Shown: positions 36,218 to 45,449 of the stretch, piece after piece
How positions within the stretch are numbered: the first letter of the stretch is position 1
How the letters are laid out: each line of letters starts with the position of its first letter
Assembly: GCF_003863365.1 (NCBI RefSeq)
Contig: NZ_RQXT01000006.1
Span: 1-64,000, forward strand
DNA: 64,000 bases
Direction of reading: 5' to 3'
DNA from: Mesorhizobium tamadayense
GTDB taxonomy: Bacteria > Pseudomonadota > Alphaproteobacteria > Rhizobiales > Rhizobiaceae
Program-made: the position numbers and the translations under genes
Notes under the pieces: model-generated
What the model was told of the DNA's origin: nothing
Databases searched by the model: none
What the model saw: the letters and a program-made list of their open reading frames with translations, nothing else

Positions 36218-37199
36218 CCTTCCAGCCGATCACCTGCATGACGAAGCCGCCGAGACGACGGCAACCGTTCGGCGTGTCCAGCGCAAGATGGCGCCGATCG
36301 TGCCGGCGCAGAACATCGCCGGCCGGGCGCTGGTGCTGGTCATCGCCATCATGACCTTCCTGTCATGCCTGACCTTCGGCGCCGTGACGCTGGTGCGTGA
36401 CACCGCCTCGGTCTGGGAGAACCAGATCTCGCGCGAGGCGACGATCCAGATCAAGCCGGCAGATGGCCTCGACATGGAAGCGGCCCTTGCGCAGGCCTCG
36501 CAGATCGCCAGCGAGTTCCCGGGCGTGACAGGGACGAAGATCGTCGACCGCGATGCGACGGCGCGCCTTTTGGAGCCGTGGCTTGGCACCGGCCTCAACA
36601 TCGACGAGTTGCCGGTGCCGCGCCTCATCGTCGTCACCATTGACGAGGCCAGTCCGCCCGACTTTGCCGCCATGCGCGCAGCGATCACGCCCAAGCTGCC
36701 GAGCGCCGCGCTCGACGACCATCGCACCTGGGTCGACCGGCTGGTAGTCATGGCGCACACGACGGTGACGATCGGCTTTGCCGTTCTGGCGCTGATATTG
36801 TCGGCGACGGTGCTGACGGTGGTATTCGCCACGCGCGGCGCCATGGCCGGCAACGGCCACATCATCGAAGTGCTGCATTTCGTCGGCGCCGAGGCCCGCT
36901 TCATCGCGAGCGAATTCCGCTGGCATTTCCTGGTCACCGGCATGAAGGGTGCCGCCGCCGGCGGCGCCGCCGCCATTCTCGTCTTCATCGTCTTTTCCTG
37001 GTGGTCGTCGCGCAACATGGCGACGCCGCAGGCGGACCAGGCGACCGCGCTCTTCGGCAATTTCGCCATCGGCTCCACCGGCTATCTCGGCGTCGGCCTG
37101 ATGGTGCTGGTGATCGGCGCGCTGACGGCGGCCACCTCGCATGCCACGGTCGTCGCCTATCTCAGCGATATCGATGTCCGCCAGCCGGACGCGGGATGA
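36210..37199 (+). CDS. ftsX: Cell division protein FtsX
   Basis: A 329-residue permease-like protein. An N-terminal cytoplasmic segment of about 35 residues precedes the first helix (ALVLVIAIMTFLSCLTFGAV). A periplasmic loop of about 125 residues carries DGLDMEAALAQASQIA, and three C-terminal helices follow. This is the four-helix FtsX architecture. Overlap with ftsE implies coupled translation. Confidence 0.93.
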   Translation: MTDLPADHLHDEAAETTATVRRVQRKMAPIVPAQNIAGRALVLVIAIMTFLSCLTFGAVTLVRDTASVWENQISREATIQIKPADGLDMEAALAQASQIASEFPGVTGTKIVDRDATARLLEPWLGTGLNIDELPVPRLIVVTIDEASPPDFAAMRAAITPKLPSAALDDHRTWVDRLVVMAHTTVTIGFAVLALILSATVLTVVFATRGAMAGNGHIIEVLHFVGAEARFIASEFRWHFLVTGMKGAAAGGAAAILVFIVFSWWSSRNMATPQADQATALFGNFAIGSTGYLGVGLMVLVIGALTAATSHATVVAYLSDIDVRQPDAG

Positions 37200-37370
37200 C
37201 ATGACCGGGAAGCGCAGGCGAGCGAATGCAAAAGCTGGCCACTGTGCCGTCATGATCCAACAAGTGCATGATCACGCAAGGGAAACTGCCGTAACGCAAT
37301 GTGCGCCGTCTTATCTATCAAAGGCGGCGTTTCAGAGTTAACCATAGGTGTTGTCAGGATTAACCTGGGG

Positions 37371-38144
37371 ATGATGGACGCGCGGGACTCGACCGGAACG
37401 GCTGGGCGGATGCCAGCGGCGCTTACGCGGGGCGCTGCGCCGGCAAGGTCTGGTCGTCTCAGGTTCGCGCTTCGCATCTGCGGCTTCTTTGTGCTTGCCC
37501 TGCTGGCGCTTTTTGCCGGCGGCTTCGGGTGGTTTGCCGACAAGGTCAGCAACATGACGACGCCGGCCAATCCGGCCAAGGCCGATGCTATCATCGTGCT
37601 CACCGGTGGTCAGTCGCGGCTCGACGCCGCCATGGATCTGCTCGCGTCGGGCAAGGGCGAGCGGCTCTTAATCAGCGGCGTTCATCCCTCGGCCAGCCGC
37701 CGCCAGCTGCAAGTGGCGTTGGGCGGCGACAAGCAGTTGTTCTCCTGCTGCGTCGACATCGACCGCGCCGCGCTCGACACGATCGGCAATGCCGAGGAGA
37801 GCGCCAAATGGGTGGAAAGCCACGCCTATGGCAGCATCATCCTCGTCACCAACAACTACCATATGCCGCGCAGCCTGCTCGAGATGAGCCGGCTGCTGCA
37901 TGGCGCGCGGCTCGAGCCCTATCCGGTGGTCAACACCAATCTCGGCAATGGCAACTGGCTGACCAAGCCGGAAGCGCTCCGCGTGCTGCTCACCGAATAC
38001 AGCAAATATGTGCTGGCACTGGCTCGCGGCGTCGTTCCGCTTCGCCCAACAGCCGAAGGCGTCGCGCTGGCCGAAGCCTCGGCAGCCCTCCCTTCGTCAT
38101 CCTATGGCGGAGCAAGGAGCGAAGCGACGCGGCGCAGACCATAG
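37371..38144 (+). CDS. YdcF/ElyC-like DUF218 protein
   Basis: A 257-residue membrane-anchored protein. One N-terminal helix lies at about residues 32-54 (ICGFFVLALLALFAGGFGWF). The DUF218 domain has ADAIIVLTGGQSRLDAAMDLL and VTNNYHMPRSLLE. DUF218 proteins act in envelope or vancomycin-resistance related functions (SanA, ElyC), but the biochemical role is unknown. The start is the ATG-ATG at 37371. Two TTAACC half-sites just upstream (37338, 37359) hint at CtrA control. In many rhizobia plsC follows directly; here two other genes intervene. Confidence 0.85.
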   Translation: MMDARDSTGTAGRMPAALTRGAAPARSGRLRFALRICGFFVLALLALFAGGFGWFADKVSNMTTPANPAKADAIIVLTGGQSRLDAAMDLLASGKGERLLISGVHPSASRRQLQVALGGDKQLFSCCVDIDRAALDTIGNAEESAKWVESHAYGSIILVTNNYHMPRSLLEMSRLLHGARLEPYPVVNTNLGNGNWLTKPEALRVLLTEYSKYVLALARGVVPLRPTAEGVALAEASAALPSSSYGGARSEATRRRP

Positions 38145-38253
38145 GATTGTTTGAGGTTGGGGAGGCTCGACCAATTCCCAGCGTTTGCGATGGTTCACCG
38201 AAACGAACGTCTCCGAGAAGCCTGCAACCTTTCAAAATCCCTGTGCCGAAGAA

Positions 38254-38874
38254 CTAAGTCTCACTTCGCGCATTGTCGCGCAACCGCGCGATCTCCTGCT
38301 CCAGACCAGCAATGCGCCTATCCCGCTCGGCAAGCGCCGCCGCCACATCCGCCGCCTCGAAGCGCTGCGGAATGTGCTGCGCGCAATTGGCATCCCAGGC
38401 CGTGACGCTGAACAGGATCGCCTGCTCCGGCCGCGCCTTGTAGTTTGCCGGCATCAGCCTCGCCGTCAGTTCCGCATCGTCTTCGACGACCCGCGCCTTG
38501 CCCCAGATCTTGATGCGCTGCCGAAGCATGTAGTCGATCAGGAACAGGAAGGCTTGGGCGTTGTCCGCAAGATTGCCCTGGGTGATGAACTGCCGGTTTC
38601 CTGCGAAATCGGCAAAGCCGATCGTGTGCTCGTCCAGCACCTTCAGAAAGCCGGCCGGCCCGCCGCGATGCTGGATGTAGGGCTGGCCCTGAACATTGGC
38701 GGTCGCCAGGAACACGCTGGTCTGCGCCTCGATGAAGGCGGCGAGATCGGGCGTGATCGTCGCGCGCCAGCCGCCGCGCTCCTCGACGCGGGCATAGGAC
38801 TCCCGCGAGCCCTTGCGGGACTGGATGGCCTTGACGGTGGACGTGAAGGCGACATCGCTGGTGAAGGCGTTCAT
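38254..38874 (-). CDS. Pyridoxamine 5'-phosphate oxidase-like FMN-binding protein
   Basis: A 206-residue split-barrel flavoprotein. The core region reads SVFLATANVQGQPYIQHRGGPAGFLKVLDEHTIGFADFAGNRQ, with the conserved nucleotide-contact region ending LFLIDYMLRQRIKIWGKARVV. A C-terminal coiled coil (LAERDRRIAGLEQEIARLRDN) follows. The family includes putative general stress and heme/F420 oxidoreductases; the substrate is unknown. It is divergent from a LysR gene with a 101-bp shared region, so that regulator probably controls it. Confidence 0.85.
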   Translation of the reverse strand: MNAFTSDVAFTSTVKAIQSRKGSRESYARVEERGGWRATITPDLAAFIEAQTSVFLATANVQGQPYIQHRGGPAGFLKVLDEHTIGFADFAGNRQFITQGNLADNAQAFLFLIDYMLRQRIKIWGKARVVEDDAELTARLMPANYKARPEQAILFSVTAWDANCAQHIPQRFEAADVAAALAERDRRIAGLEQEIARLRDNARSET

Positions 38875-38975
38875 GGCGGCGCTCCTCGGACGAATTAGCC
38901 CGAAATTAGCCCCTTCCGGAATCCGGAGGTAGAAGGCATATTTGCAATCTATCCTTCCATTTCCTGGAAGTATGA

Positions 38976-39878
38976 ATGGACCGCCTCGACGCCATGTCCC
39001 TGTTCGTCGCCACCGTGGAGGCCGGCAGCCTTTCCGCCGCCGCGCGGCGCGCAGGCATGCCGCTCGCGACCGTCAGCCGCAAGCTCTCCGAATTGGAAAG
39101 GCACCTCAAGACGCGTCTGCTCAACCGCTCGACGCGGCGCCTCACCCTGACTGACGCCGGGCAATCCTATCTGGCCGCCTGCCGCCGCATCCTCGACGAC
39201 GTGAGCGAGGCCGAGCGCGCTGCGGCCGGCGAATATATGAGCCCGACCGGCGAGCTGGTCATCACCGCGCCGGTCGTCTTCGGCCGGCTGCATGTGCTCC
39301 CGGTGGTCACTGCCTTCCTCGCCGCCTATCCCGAAGTCGACATCCGCTTGACACTGTCCGACCGGATCACCCAATTGGTCGAGGAGCATATCGACCTCGC
39401 CGTCCGCATCGGCGAGCTGCCGGATTCAGCCATGGTCGCCACGCGCATCGGCTCGATCCGCCGCATCGTCTGCGCAAGCCCGGCCTATCTCGCCGAGCAC
39501 GGCATGCCGCTTGAACCGCGCGACCTCGCCGGCCACAACTGCATTACCTTCGAAGGACTTGCCTCACCCGCGACGTGGAGTTTCGTCAGCGGCAGGAACG
39601 AGGCTGCGGTTCCGGTCCGTTCGCGGCTGCAGGTCAACACCGCCGAGGCGGCAATCGATGCGGCGATCGCCGGTCTCGGCCTGACCAAGGTGCTCTCCTA
39701 CCAGGCCGACGCCGCGGTGCGCGCGGGCACGCTTCGCGTGGTGCTCGAGCCGTTCGAGCCGCCGCCCTGGCCCGTCAATCTCGTGCATGCCGGGCAGGGC
39801 CTGTTGCCGGTGAAGCTGCGCGCCTTCCTCGATTTCGCGGCGCCGCGCCTCAAGGAGCGGTTGGCGCGGTCGTTATGA
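38976..39878 (+). CDS. LysR-family transcriptional regulator
   Basis: A 300-residue regulator with N-terminal helix-turn-helix FVATVEAGSLSAAARRAGMPLATVSRKLSELE and an effector domain beginning near GELVITAPVVFGRLHVLP. It resembles the DsdC/CrgA-like LysR group. It is divergent from the pyridoxamine-oxidase-like gene, its probable target. plsC lies downstream. Confidence 0.93.
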   Translation: MDRLDAMSLFVATVEAGSLSAAARRAGMPLATVSRKLSELERHLKTRLLNRSTRRLTLTDAGQSYLAACRRILDDVSEAERAAAGEYMSPTGELVITAPVVFGRLHVLPVVTAFLAAYPEVDIRLTLSDRITQLVEEHIDLAVRIGELPDSAMVATRIGSIRRIVCASPAYLAEHGMPLEPRDLAGHNCITFEGLASPATWSFVSGRNEAAVPVRSRLQVNTAEAAIDAAIAGLGLTKVLSYQADAAVRAGTLRVVLEPFEPPPWPVNLVHAGQGLLPVKLRAFLDFAAPRLKERLARSL

Positions 39879-39961
39879 CCGGGTTCGGCCGCCGCGCCGT
39901 TTCCTTTTTGCCCGCGCTTGGTGTAACCAAACGCACACTTCCACACCGGGCGCTTTCCCGC

Positions 39962-40756
39962 ATGCTCTATGTCCGCTCACTGGCGTTCAATCTTGCCTTC
40001 TATCTCAGCCTGGTCGTCCAGATGATCTTCTGGACGCCCTTCTATTTCATGTCGCCGCGCCACCGCGCCTGGTTCGTGCCGAAATTCTGGTCGCGCACCT
40101 CGATGTGGCTCTATGACAGGATCGCCGGCACCAAGAGCGAAATCACGGGCGTCGAGAACCTGCCTGAAGGATCCTTCATCCTGGCGCCGAAGCATCAGTC
40201 CTTTTGGGACGCGATCGCCTTTTTTCCTTATCTCGACGACGCGTTGTATATCCTGAAGCGGGAACTGACCTGGATCCCCTTCTTCGGCTGGTACATCATG
40301 AAGATGCGCATGATCCCCGTCGACCGCGGCAACCGCTCGAAGGCGTTGAAGGCGGTCGTTGCCGCCACGAAGGCGGAGATGGCGCGCAATCCCCGTCAGC
40401 TCATCATCTATCCCGAAGGCACCCGCCGCCCGCCAGGCGCAGAGCCGTCCTACAAATACGGCATCGTCGAGCTCTATACCCAACTCGGCGTCCCCGTGGT
40501 GCCGGTCGCCCATGTCGCCGGCCTCTACTGGCCGCGCCGCAAGTTCATGCGCTATCCCGGCACCATCAAGGCCCGCTTCCTGCCGCCGATCCCGCCCGGC
40601 CTCGACAAGGAGGAATTCATGCGACGGCTGATCGGCGAGACGGAAACGGCCTGCGACGAGCTGCTGGTCGAGGCCTCGCGCGCGCCGAACCCGCCGCCCA
40701 TGCCGCCAACGGCGGTGAAACGGCTGGCGGAGCTTGGCGCTGCGGCAAAGGCCTGA
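39962..40756 (+). CDS. plsC: 1-acyl-sn-glycerol-3-phosphate acyltransferase
   Basis: A 264-residue membrane-bound acyltransferase that makes phosphatidic acid. The catalytic HX4D motif is H78-D83 in KHQSFWD, and the glycerol-phosphate site includes YPEGTRRPPG. An N-terminal helix lies at about 8-28. The frame is open from 39575 and an ATG exists at 39875, but ATG 39962 (MLYVRSLAFN) gives the usual family length. Confidence 0.93.
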   Translation: MLYVRSLAFNLAFYLSLVVQMIFWTPFYFMSPRHRAWFVPKFWSRTSMWLYDRIAGTKSEITGVENLPEGSFILAPKHQSFWDAIAFFPYLDDALYILKRELTWIPFFGWYIMKMRMIPVDRGNRSKALKAVVAATKAEMARNPRQLIIYPEGTRRPPGAEPSYKYGIVELYTQLGVPVVPVAHVAGLYWPRRKFMRYPGTIKARFLPPIPPGLDKEEFMRRLIGETETACDELLVEASRAPNPPPMPPTAVKRLAELGAAAKA

Positions 40757-40762
40757 CCCCGT

Positions 40763-41395
40763 TCACGGCAGTGCCGCGAGCGCAGTCGTCAGCACCAGCG
40801 TCGCCGCGAAAACGAGATTGATAACCCGCGACGCCAGCGGATTGCGCAGTGAGCGCGCGAAAACCGTTCCGGCGAGAAGCCAGAGCACGTGGATGGCGAC
40901 GATCATCGCGGCAAGCACCAGTAGCCTGGCAGGTAGGCCGAGCCCGTCGCCCTGCGCCGAAGCGCCGGCGATCACGGCGCCGATCGCCACATAGGCCTTC
41001 GGGTTGGCGACGGCGAGCATGAAGCCGCCGCCGAAGGTGGGACGCGCCGCCTCGTTTCCGCCTTCGGCGAGCGGCGGCGCCGTTGCTATCCTGAAGGCGA
41101 GACAGAGGATGTAGGCGGCCGAGGCTACCGCCAGCACCGGCGTCAATCCCGGTATCGAGGAAAGCAAGCCGTCAATGCCGGCAGCCACAACCAGGAGCAC
41201 GGCCGTCGTTCCAATCACGACACCTGACGTGTAGCGCAGCGAGGGCCGCAGCCCGAAGGCGGCCCCTTTAGCCGTGACGCTGATCGTCGCCGGACCGGGG
41301 CTGCCCATGACGACGGTCGCCGCCAACACCAGCGCCAGCAATTGCTGCCAGGGCAGCGCTCCGGACAGAACCTCTCCGGCCATGGTGAACCCCAA
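40763..41395 (-). CDS. LysE-family amino acid exporter
   Basis: A 210-residue LysE/RhtB family protein with about six helices. The N-terminal signature SPGPATISVTAKGAAFGLRPSL is present and the C-terminus is typical. It probably exports an amino acid such as homoserine, threonine or lysine; the substrate cannot be read. It converges on plsC with a six-base gap. Confidence 0.9.
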   Translation of the reverse strand: MGFTMAGEVLSGALPWQQLLALVLAATVVMGSPGPATISVTAKGAAFGLRPSLRYTSGVVIGTTAVLLVVAAGIDGLLSSIPGLTPVLAVASAAYILCLAFRIATAPPLAEGGNEAARPTFGGGFMLAVANPKAYVAIGAVIAGASAQGDGLGLPARLLVLAAMIVAIHVLWLLAGTVFARSLRNPLASRVINLVFAATLVLTTALAALP

Positions 41396-41472
41396 TTCCC
41401 GCCGCGATGCGGCAAGGATTATCGCGGGACTCCGGCAAGGTCTTGGACGATCGTGCGCGGACTTACTGCACT

Positions 41473-41680
41473 AAGGCGTATTGAGATTCAGGCCAGGCCG
41501 AGCCGAGAATGATGGCTTCCGAGAACCGGAGCGGAGCGTACTTGAGGTACGTGAGCACCGGCCTACGCCAGCCGTAGCCTTAACTGCGACGCCATTCATG
41601 AGTGCTTCGGCCGGCGAAGGCCGGAAGCGCAGGAAGTCACCGTTCGCAGGCCGGCCTCACCTGAATATCAACACGCCTTA
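41473..41680. repeat. Terminal-inverted-repeat element, copy 2
   Basis: A 208-bp unit with ends AAGGCGTATTGAGATTCAGG (left) and the complement of AAGGCGTGTTGATATTCAGG (right). It shares with the 34563 copy the centre GAACCGGAGCGGAGCGTACT...GTACGTGAGCACCGG, with about 60 extra bases on the right side. Its right end includes the TAA stop of the aldo/keto reductase gene (41678-41680). Confidence 0.8.
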
Positions 41681-42625
41681 GGCGCTGGCGCGGTCAAGTG
41701 CTGCGATATCGTCGGCGGAAAGCTTGAGCGATGCGGCGCGGATCAGGCTGTCCATCTGGGCCGGCGTCGTGGCGCTGACGATCGGCGCGGTGACGCCAGG
41801 CCGCGCCATGATCCAGGCAAGCGCCACTTCCGCCTGCTTGGCCGAATGGCGCCCGGCTGCGGCATCGAGGGCAGAGAGGATGCGCATGCCGCGCTCGTTG
41901 AGATACTCGGCCACGTCTTCGCCGCGCTCGCTCTGGCCGAGGTCGGCCTTGCCGCGGTATTTGCCGCTCAGGAAACCCTTGGCCAGGCTGAAATAGGTGA
42001 TGACGCCGAGGCCCTCCGCCTTGCAGAGATCTAGCAGCGGGCCGTCCAGCGAGGAGCGGTCGTACAAATTATATTCGGGCTGCAGAACCTCATAACGCGG
42101 CAGGCTCCGCAGGCTGGCGACATTGAGGGCCGCGCGCAATTGTCCGGCATCGAGATTGGAGCAGCCCGGATAGCGGATCTTGCCCTTCTCGAGCAGGCGC
42201 TGATAGGCGCCGAGCGTTTCCTCGTAAGGCGTGGCCGGGTCCGGCCAATGCGACAGATAGAGGTCGATGACGTCGGTCTGCAGCCGCTTCAACGAATGAT
42301 CGACCGCCTTTTCGATATAGGCCGCGGAGAGGTCTTTTTTTCCCTGGCCCATGTCGGAGCCGACCTTGGTGATGACGACGACCTTGTCGCGGTTGCCGCG
42401 GCTTTTCATCCAGTTGCCGATGATGGTCTCGGATTCGCCGCCTCTGTTGTCCGGAGCCCAGCGCGAATAGGCGTCGGCGGTGTCGACGGCATTGAAGCCG
42501 GCATCGGCAAACCGGTCGAGCAGGTCGAACGAGGTCTTCTCGTCGGCTGTCCAGCCGAAGACGTTGCCTCCCAGGACCAGCGGCGCGATGGAAAGGTCGG
42601 TGCGACCGAGACGGCGTTTCTGCAA
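41678..42625 (-). CDS. Aldo/keto reductase
   Basis: A 315-residue NADPH-dependent (alpha/beta)8-barrel oxidoreductase. The catalytic tetrad is visible as D48 and Y53 (AVDTADAYS), K87 (ITKVG) and H126 (LSHWPDP). It belongs to the YajO/YghZ-like group; the natural carbonyl substrate is unknown. The final codon and stop lie inside the end of a repeat element, which may have replaced the original C-terminus by a few residues. Confidence 0.92.
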   Translation of the reverse strand: MQKRRLGRTDLSIAPLVLGGNVFGWTADEKTSFDLLDRFADAGFNAVDTADAYSRWAPDNRGGESETIIGNWMKSRGNRDKVVVITKVGSDMGQGKKDLSAAYIEKAVDHSLKRLQTDVIDLYLSHWPDPATPYEETLGAYQRLLEKGKIRYPGCSNLDAGQLRAALNVASLRSLPRYEVLQPEYNLYDRSSLDGPLLDLCKAEGLGVITYFSLAKGFLSGKYRGKADLGQSERGEDVAEYLNERGMRILSALDAAAGRHSAKQAEVALAWIMARPGVTAPIVSATTPAQMDSLIRAASLKLSADDIAALDRASA

Positions 42626-42741
42626 GATTGATCTCCGTGATGCTGGGATGGATACGGGGAGGTCCCGAGGCGTCGGGTTGCGGTTAAGCTAGGTCGCGCC
42701 TTGCCGAGGTCAAAGGCATGGTTTTGCTTTTTGATCGGGCC

Positions 42742-42805
42742 AGAGCAATTCCAGCAAAAGTGCGCAGCGGTTTTGCGTCCGGGATTGCGTAAAAACAAAG
42801 AGATA
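42742..42805. repeat. Intergenic palindromic repeat, family A copy 2
   Basis: AGAGCAATTCCAGCAAAAGT...GCAGCGGTTTTGCG...GGGATTGCG followed by an AAAACAAAGAGA tail. It is the same unit as at 180-239 and 52117-52173. Confidence 0.75.
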
Positions 42806-42844
42806 GAGCATTGGAGGCGATCTCATTTTCGCCGGAAATGCCCT

Positions 42845-43375
42845 TCACGAACGCGCGACCTGACGCCCCACCTCCTCCAGCCAGTGGTCGCGGATGCCGA
42901 GCGCTTTCAGGTGTTCCACCGTGCTCAGGACATAATCCTCGTTCCTGCCCGACTGCCCCACCGCGCCGCGCACGACCTTTGCCGCATGGTTGGCGTCGAG
43001 CCCGCCGGCATACTGCTCATGCGCGCGGTCGACGATGTAGGCGACCGCCTCGGCCGTTTCGCCGCCTCCTGCCGCATCCAGCCGGACATCGAGGATGCGC
43101 TCGAGATAGACGCCAGTCACAAGCTCGCGCTCGCGCAGATAGGAAAGCACCTCGTCGCGCAAATCGCCGGGCACGCGAAAGGCCAGCCCAATGCAGGAGC
43201 CGCCGCGGTCGAGGCCGAGCACCAGGCCCGGCCTCTCACGTGTGCCGCGATGCACGAAGGAATAGACGCAGAGCGACCGGCGATAGCCATAAAGACGGGC
43301 CCGCCGCGTCTCGACATGCGCGAATCCCGGCCGCCAGATCAGCGACCCATAGCCAAAAACCCAAAAATCGCCCAT
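42845..43375 (-). CDS. Gamma-glutamylcyclotransferase, ChaC-like
   Basis: A 176-residue protein with the ChaC/GGCT N-terminal signature VFGYGSLIWRPGF (residues 6-18), which forms the gamma-glutamyl-binding loop. Later blocks (CIGLAFRVPGD, TGVYLERILDV and VAYIVDRAHEQYAG) are typical. ChaC enzymes release 5-oxoproline from glutathione. The frame is open to 43564 but MGDFWVFGYGS at 43375 is the family start. Confidence 0.9.
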   Translation of the reverse strand: MGDFWVFGYGSLIWRPGFAHVETRRARLYGYRRSLCVYSFVHRGTRERPGLVLGLDRGGSCIGLAFRVPGDLRDEVLSYLRERELVTGVYLERILDVRLDAAGGGETAEAVAYIVDRAHEQYAGGLDANHAAKVVRGAVGQSGRNEDYVLSTVEHLKALGIRDHWLEEVGRQVARS

Positions 43376-43499
43376 ATCGCCAAGCCTGATCGCATTCGAG
43401 TGACGACATCGCACCGGTACGGTGATTCTTCTGTCCCCGCTTGTTGTGCGTGAGAACAACTGCCCGCTCGCCGCACGAGGGGTTAACGAGAGCCGCAGC

Positions 43500-44498
43500 A
43501 TGACGTCAAGTGACGAGCGATCGCGCAAACCTCGCCGCCGGCTGTTCTGGCTTGCCGCGTTCATCCTGGTGCTGTTCGCGCTCTACAGCGGCGGATGGTT
43601 CTATCTCGCCGGCCGGGTCAAGACGGAGGCGGAGCGGGCCGTGACCGAGCTTGCAGGCAAAGGCATCAAGGCCGACTGCGTCAATCTCGCGGTCAGCGGT
43701 TATCCGCTGAGCTTCGCTGTCTCCTGCGACAGCCTGGCCTATCAGGACGATGCCAAGAATGTCGCGGCATCGGCCGGCGATTTTAGCGCCGTCGCTCAGA
43801 TCACCCAGCCCTTGTCGCCCGTGGCGGACCTGCGCGGGCCGTTGCGGACCGTCGCGCCAGGCATGCCGCCGCTGTGGCTCGACTGGGACAAGCTGCACGC
43901 CACGGTCAAGCTGTCATGGCCGCGTCCGCGGCGCATTTCGCTGCAGGCAGAGGGTCTGTCCGGACAGACCGATCCGGCCGACGACACCGATCCCGTGCAG
44001 CTGTTCAGCGCCGGCACGGCGGCTGGCCAGTTGCAGCCGAACGGCCAGGACATCGTCTATACCGGCAGCTTTGTCGATCTGAAGATCGACGCCGACGCGA
44101 TCGGCGGGCGCGTGCTGCCGGAACTCGGCGGCGCCGGCGAAGCGACGCTGAAGAACGGCGTCGCCCTGCTCTCCGCGCCGCCGAAAAGCCTGCGCGGCCA
44201 GGCGGTCGACATCGCCAAGCTCGATCTGTCGTCGGGAACCGCGCGCGTGACCGTATCCGGGCCCATCTCGGTCGACGCGGACGGCCTGGTAGATGCCAAC
44301 CTGAAGATCAAGCTCAAGGATCCGAAGGCCGTGGCGGCCATCCTAGCCGGCGCCATCCCCGAGCACAAAAGCGAGATCGAGCAAGGCTTTGCCGGCATTG
44401 CCATGCTCGGCAGCGAGCCCTCCATGCCGCTCAAGGTCGTCAAGGGCAAGGCTTCGCTTGGCTTCATCCCGCTCGGCAAGATCAAGCCGGTCGATTGA
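43500..44498 (+). CDS. DUF2125 domain protein
   Basis: A 332-residue protein with one N-terminal helix (LFWLAAFILVLFALYSGGWFYL) and a beta-rich periplasmic domain containing DCVNLAVSGYPLSFAVSCD, the hallmark of DUF2125. Members are found throughout alphaproteobacteria, without a known function. It resembles AsmA-like envelope proteins in overall pattern, but that is inference. A PfkB kinase gene starts eight bases downstream. Confidence 0.88.
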   Translation: MTSSDERSRKPRRRLFWLAAFILVLFALYSGGWFYLAGRVKTEAERAVTELAGKGIKADCVNLAVSGYPLSFAVSCDSLAYQDDAKNVAASAGDFSAVAQITQPLSPVADLRGPLRTVAPGMPPLWLDWDKLHATVKLSWPRPRRISLQAEGLSGQTDPADDTDPVQLFSAGTAAGQLQPNGQDIVYTGSFVDLKIDADAIGGRVLPELGGAGEATLKNGVALLSAPPKSLRGQAVDIAKLDLSSGTARVTVSGPISVDADGLVDANLKIKLKDPKAVAAILAGAIPEHKSEIEQGFAGIAMLGSEPSMPLKVVKGKASLGFIPLGKIKPVD

Positions 44499-44506
44499 GG
44501 GCTGCT

Positions 44507-45436
44507 ATGGCGGGACCAGTCAGACTGCTCAGCGTCGGCGCGTTCACCCTCGACACGATCCTGCGTGTCGAGACGCTGCCCGCGCATCAAGGCAAATTCA
44601 TCGCCAGCGACGGCGTCCAGATCGCCTCCGGCATGGCGACGAGCGCCGCCTGCGCCGCGCATCGCCTCGGCGCCAACGTTTCGCTGTGGGCGAGCGCGGG
44701 AGACGATGCGGTCGGCGACCAGCTTATCGCCGAGATCGAGGCGGAAGGCGTCGACTGCAGACTGGTCCGCCGCGTCGCCGGCGCGCGCTCGGCGCTGGCC
44801 GCGATCCTGGTGGATGCGCATGGCGAGCGCGTCATCGTGCCGTTCTATGACAGACAAGCACAGGCCGATCCCGATAGGCTGCCGCTTGCCGATCTTTCCT
44901 CTTTCGACGCCGTGCTGGTGGACGTGCGCTGGCCGGGCGCGGCAGCGCTCGCCTTGACGGCCGCGCGGGACGCCGGCCGTCCGGCGATCCTGGACGCCGA
45001 CACCGCGCCGGTCGAGGTGCTGGAGCGGCTCTTGCCTTCAGCCACGCACATCGTGGCCTCGGAGCCGGCGGCGCGTATCGTCTGCGGCCACGCGCTCGAT
45101 CCGGAAAGCGCTTGCACCGACCTCGCCTCGCGCACCGACGCCTTCGTCGCGGTGACGGGCGGCGCTGCCGGAACCTGGTGGCATGACCGGGAAAGCGATC
45201 GCGTCCGCCATGTCGAGGCGCCGAAGGTCAAGGCGGTGGACACGCTCGCTGCCGGCGACGTCTTCCACGGCGCCTTTGCCGTCGGCCTTGCCGAAGCCAT
45301 GCCGCCCGAGCAGGCGCTGCGCTTTGCCAGCGCCGCCGCGGCGCTCAAATGCCTGCGCTTCGGCGGCCGCCTCGGCGCTCCGGACCGGGCCGAGACATTG
45401 GCCATGATGGCGGCCCACTGGCCGCCATCAGAATAG
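44507..45436 (+). CDS. PfkB-family carbohydrate kinase
   Basis: A 309-residue ribokinase-like kinase. The N-terminal signature includes GKFIASDGVQIASGMATSAACAAHRLGA, and the C-terminal ATP/active-site signature is DTLAAGDVFHGAFAVGLAE with the catalytic Asp in AAGD. The sugar substrate is unknown. Closely following DUF2125, it may be in the same transcript. It converges on tyrC with 13 bases between the stops. Confidence 0.93.
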   Translation: MAGPVRLLSVGAFTLDTILRVETLPAHQGKFIASDGVQIASGMATSAACAAHRLGANVSLWASAGDDAVGDQLIAEIEAEGVDCRLVRRVAGARSALAAILVDAHGERVIVPFYDRQAQADPDRLPLADLSSFDAVLVDVRWPGAAALALTAARDAGRPAILDADTAPVEVLERLLPSATHIVASEPAARIVCGHALDPESACTDLASRTDAFVAVTGGAAGTWWHDRESDRVRHVEAPKVKAVDTLAAGDVFHGAFAVGLAEAMPPEQALRFASAAAALKCLRFGGRLGAPDRAETLAMMAAHWPPSE

Positions 45437-45449
45437 CCGCGCGAATATC

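Noticed and set aside
37338..37365. Second CtrA full site before the DUF218 gene
   Set aside because: Two TTAACC half-sites exist, but they are 22 bases apart rather than at the N7 spacing; mentioned only as half-sites.
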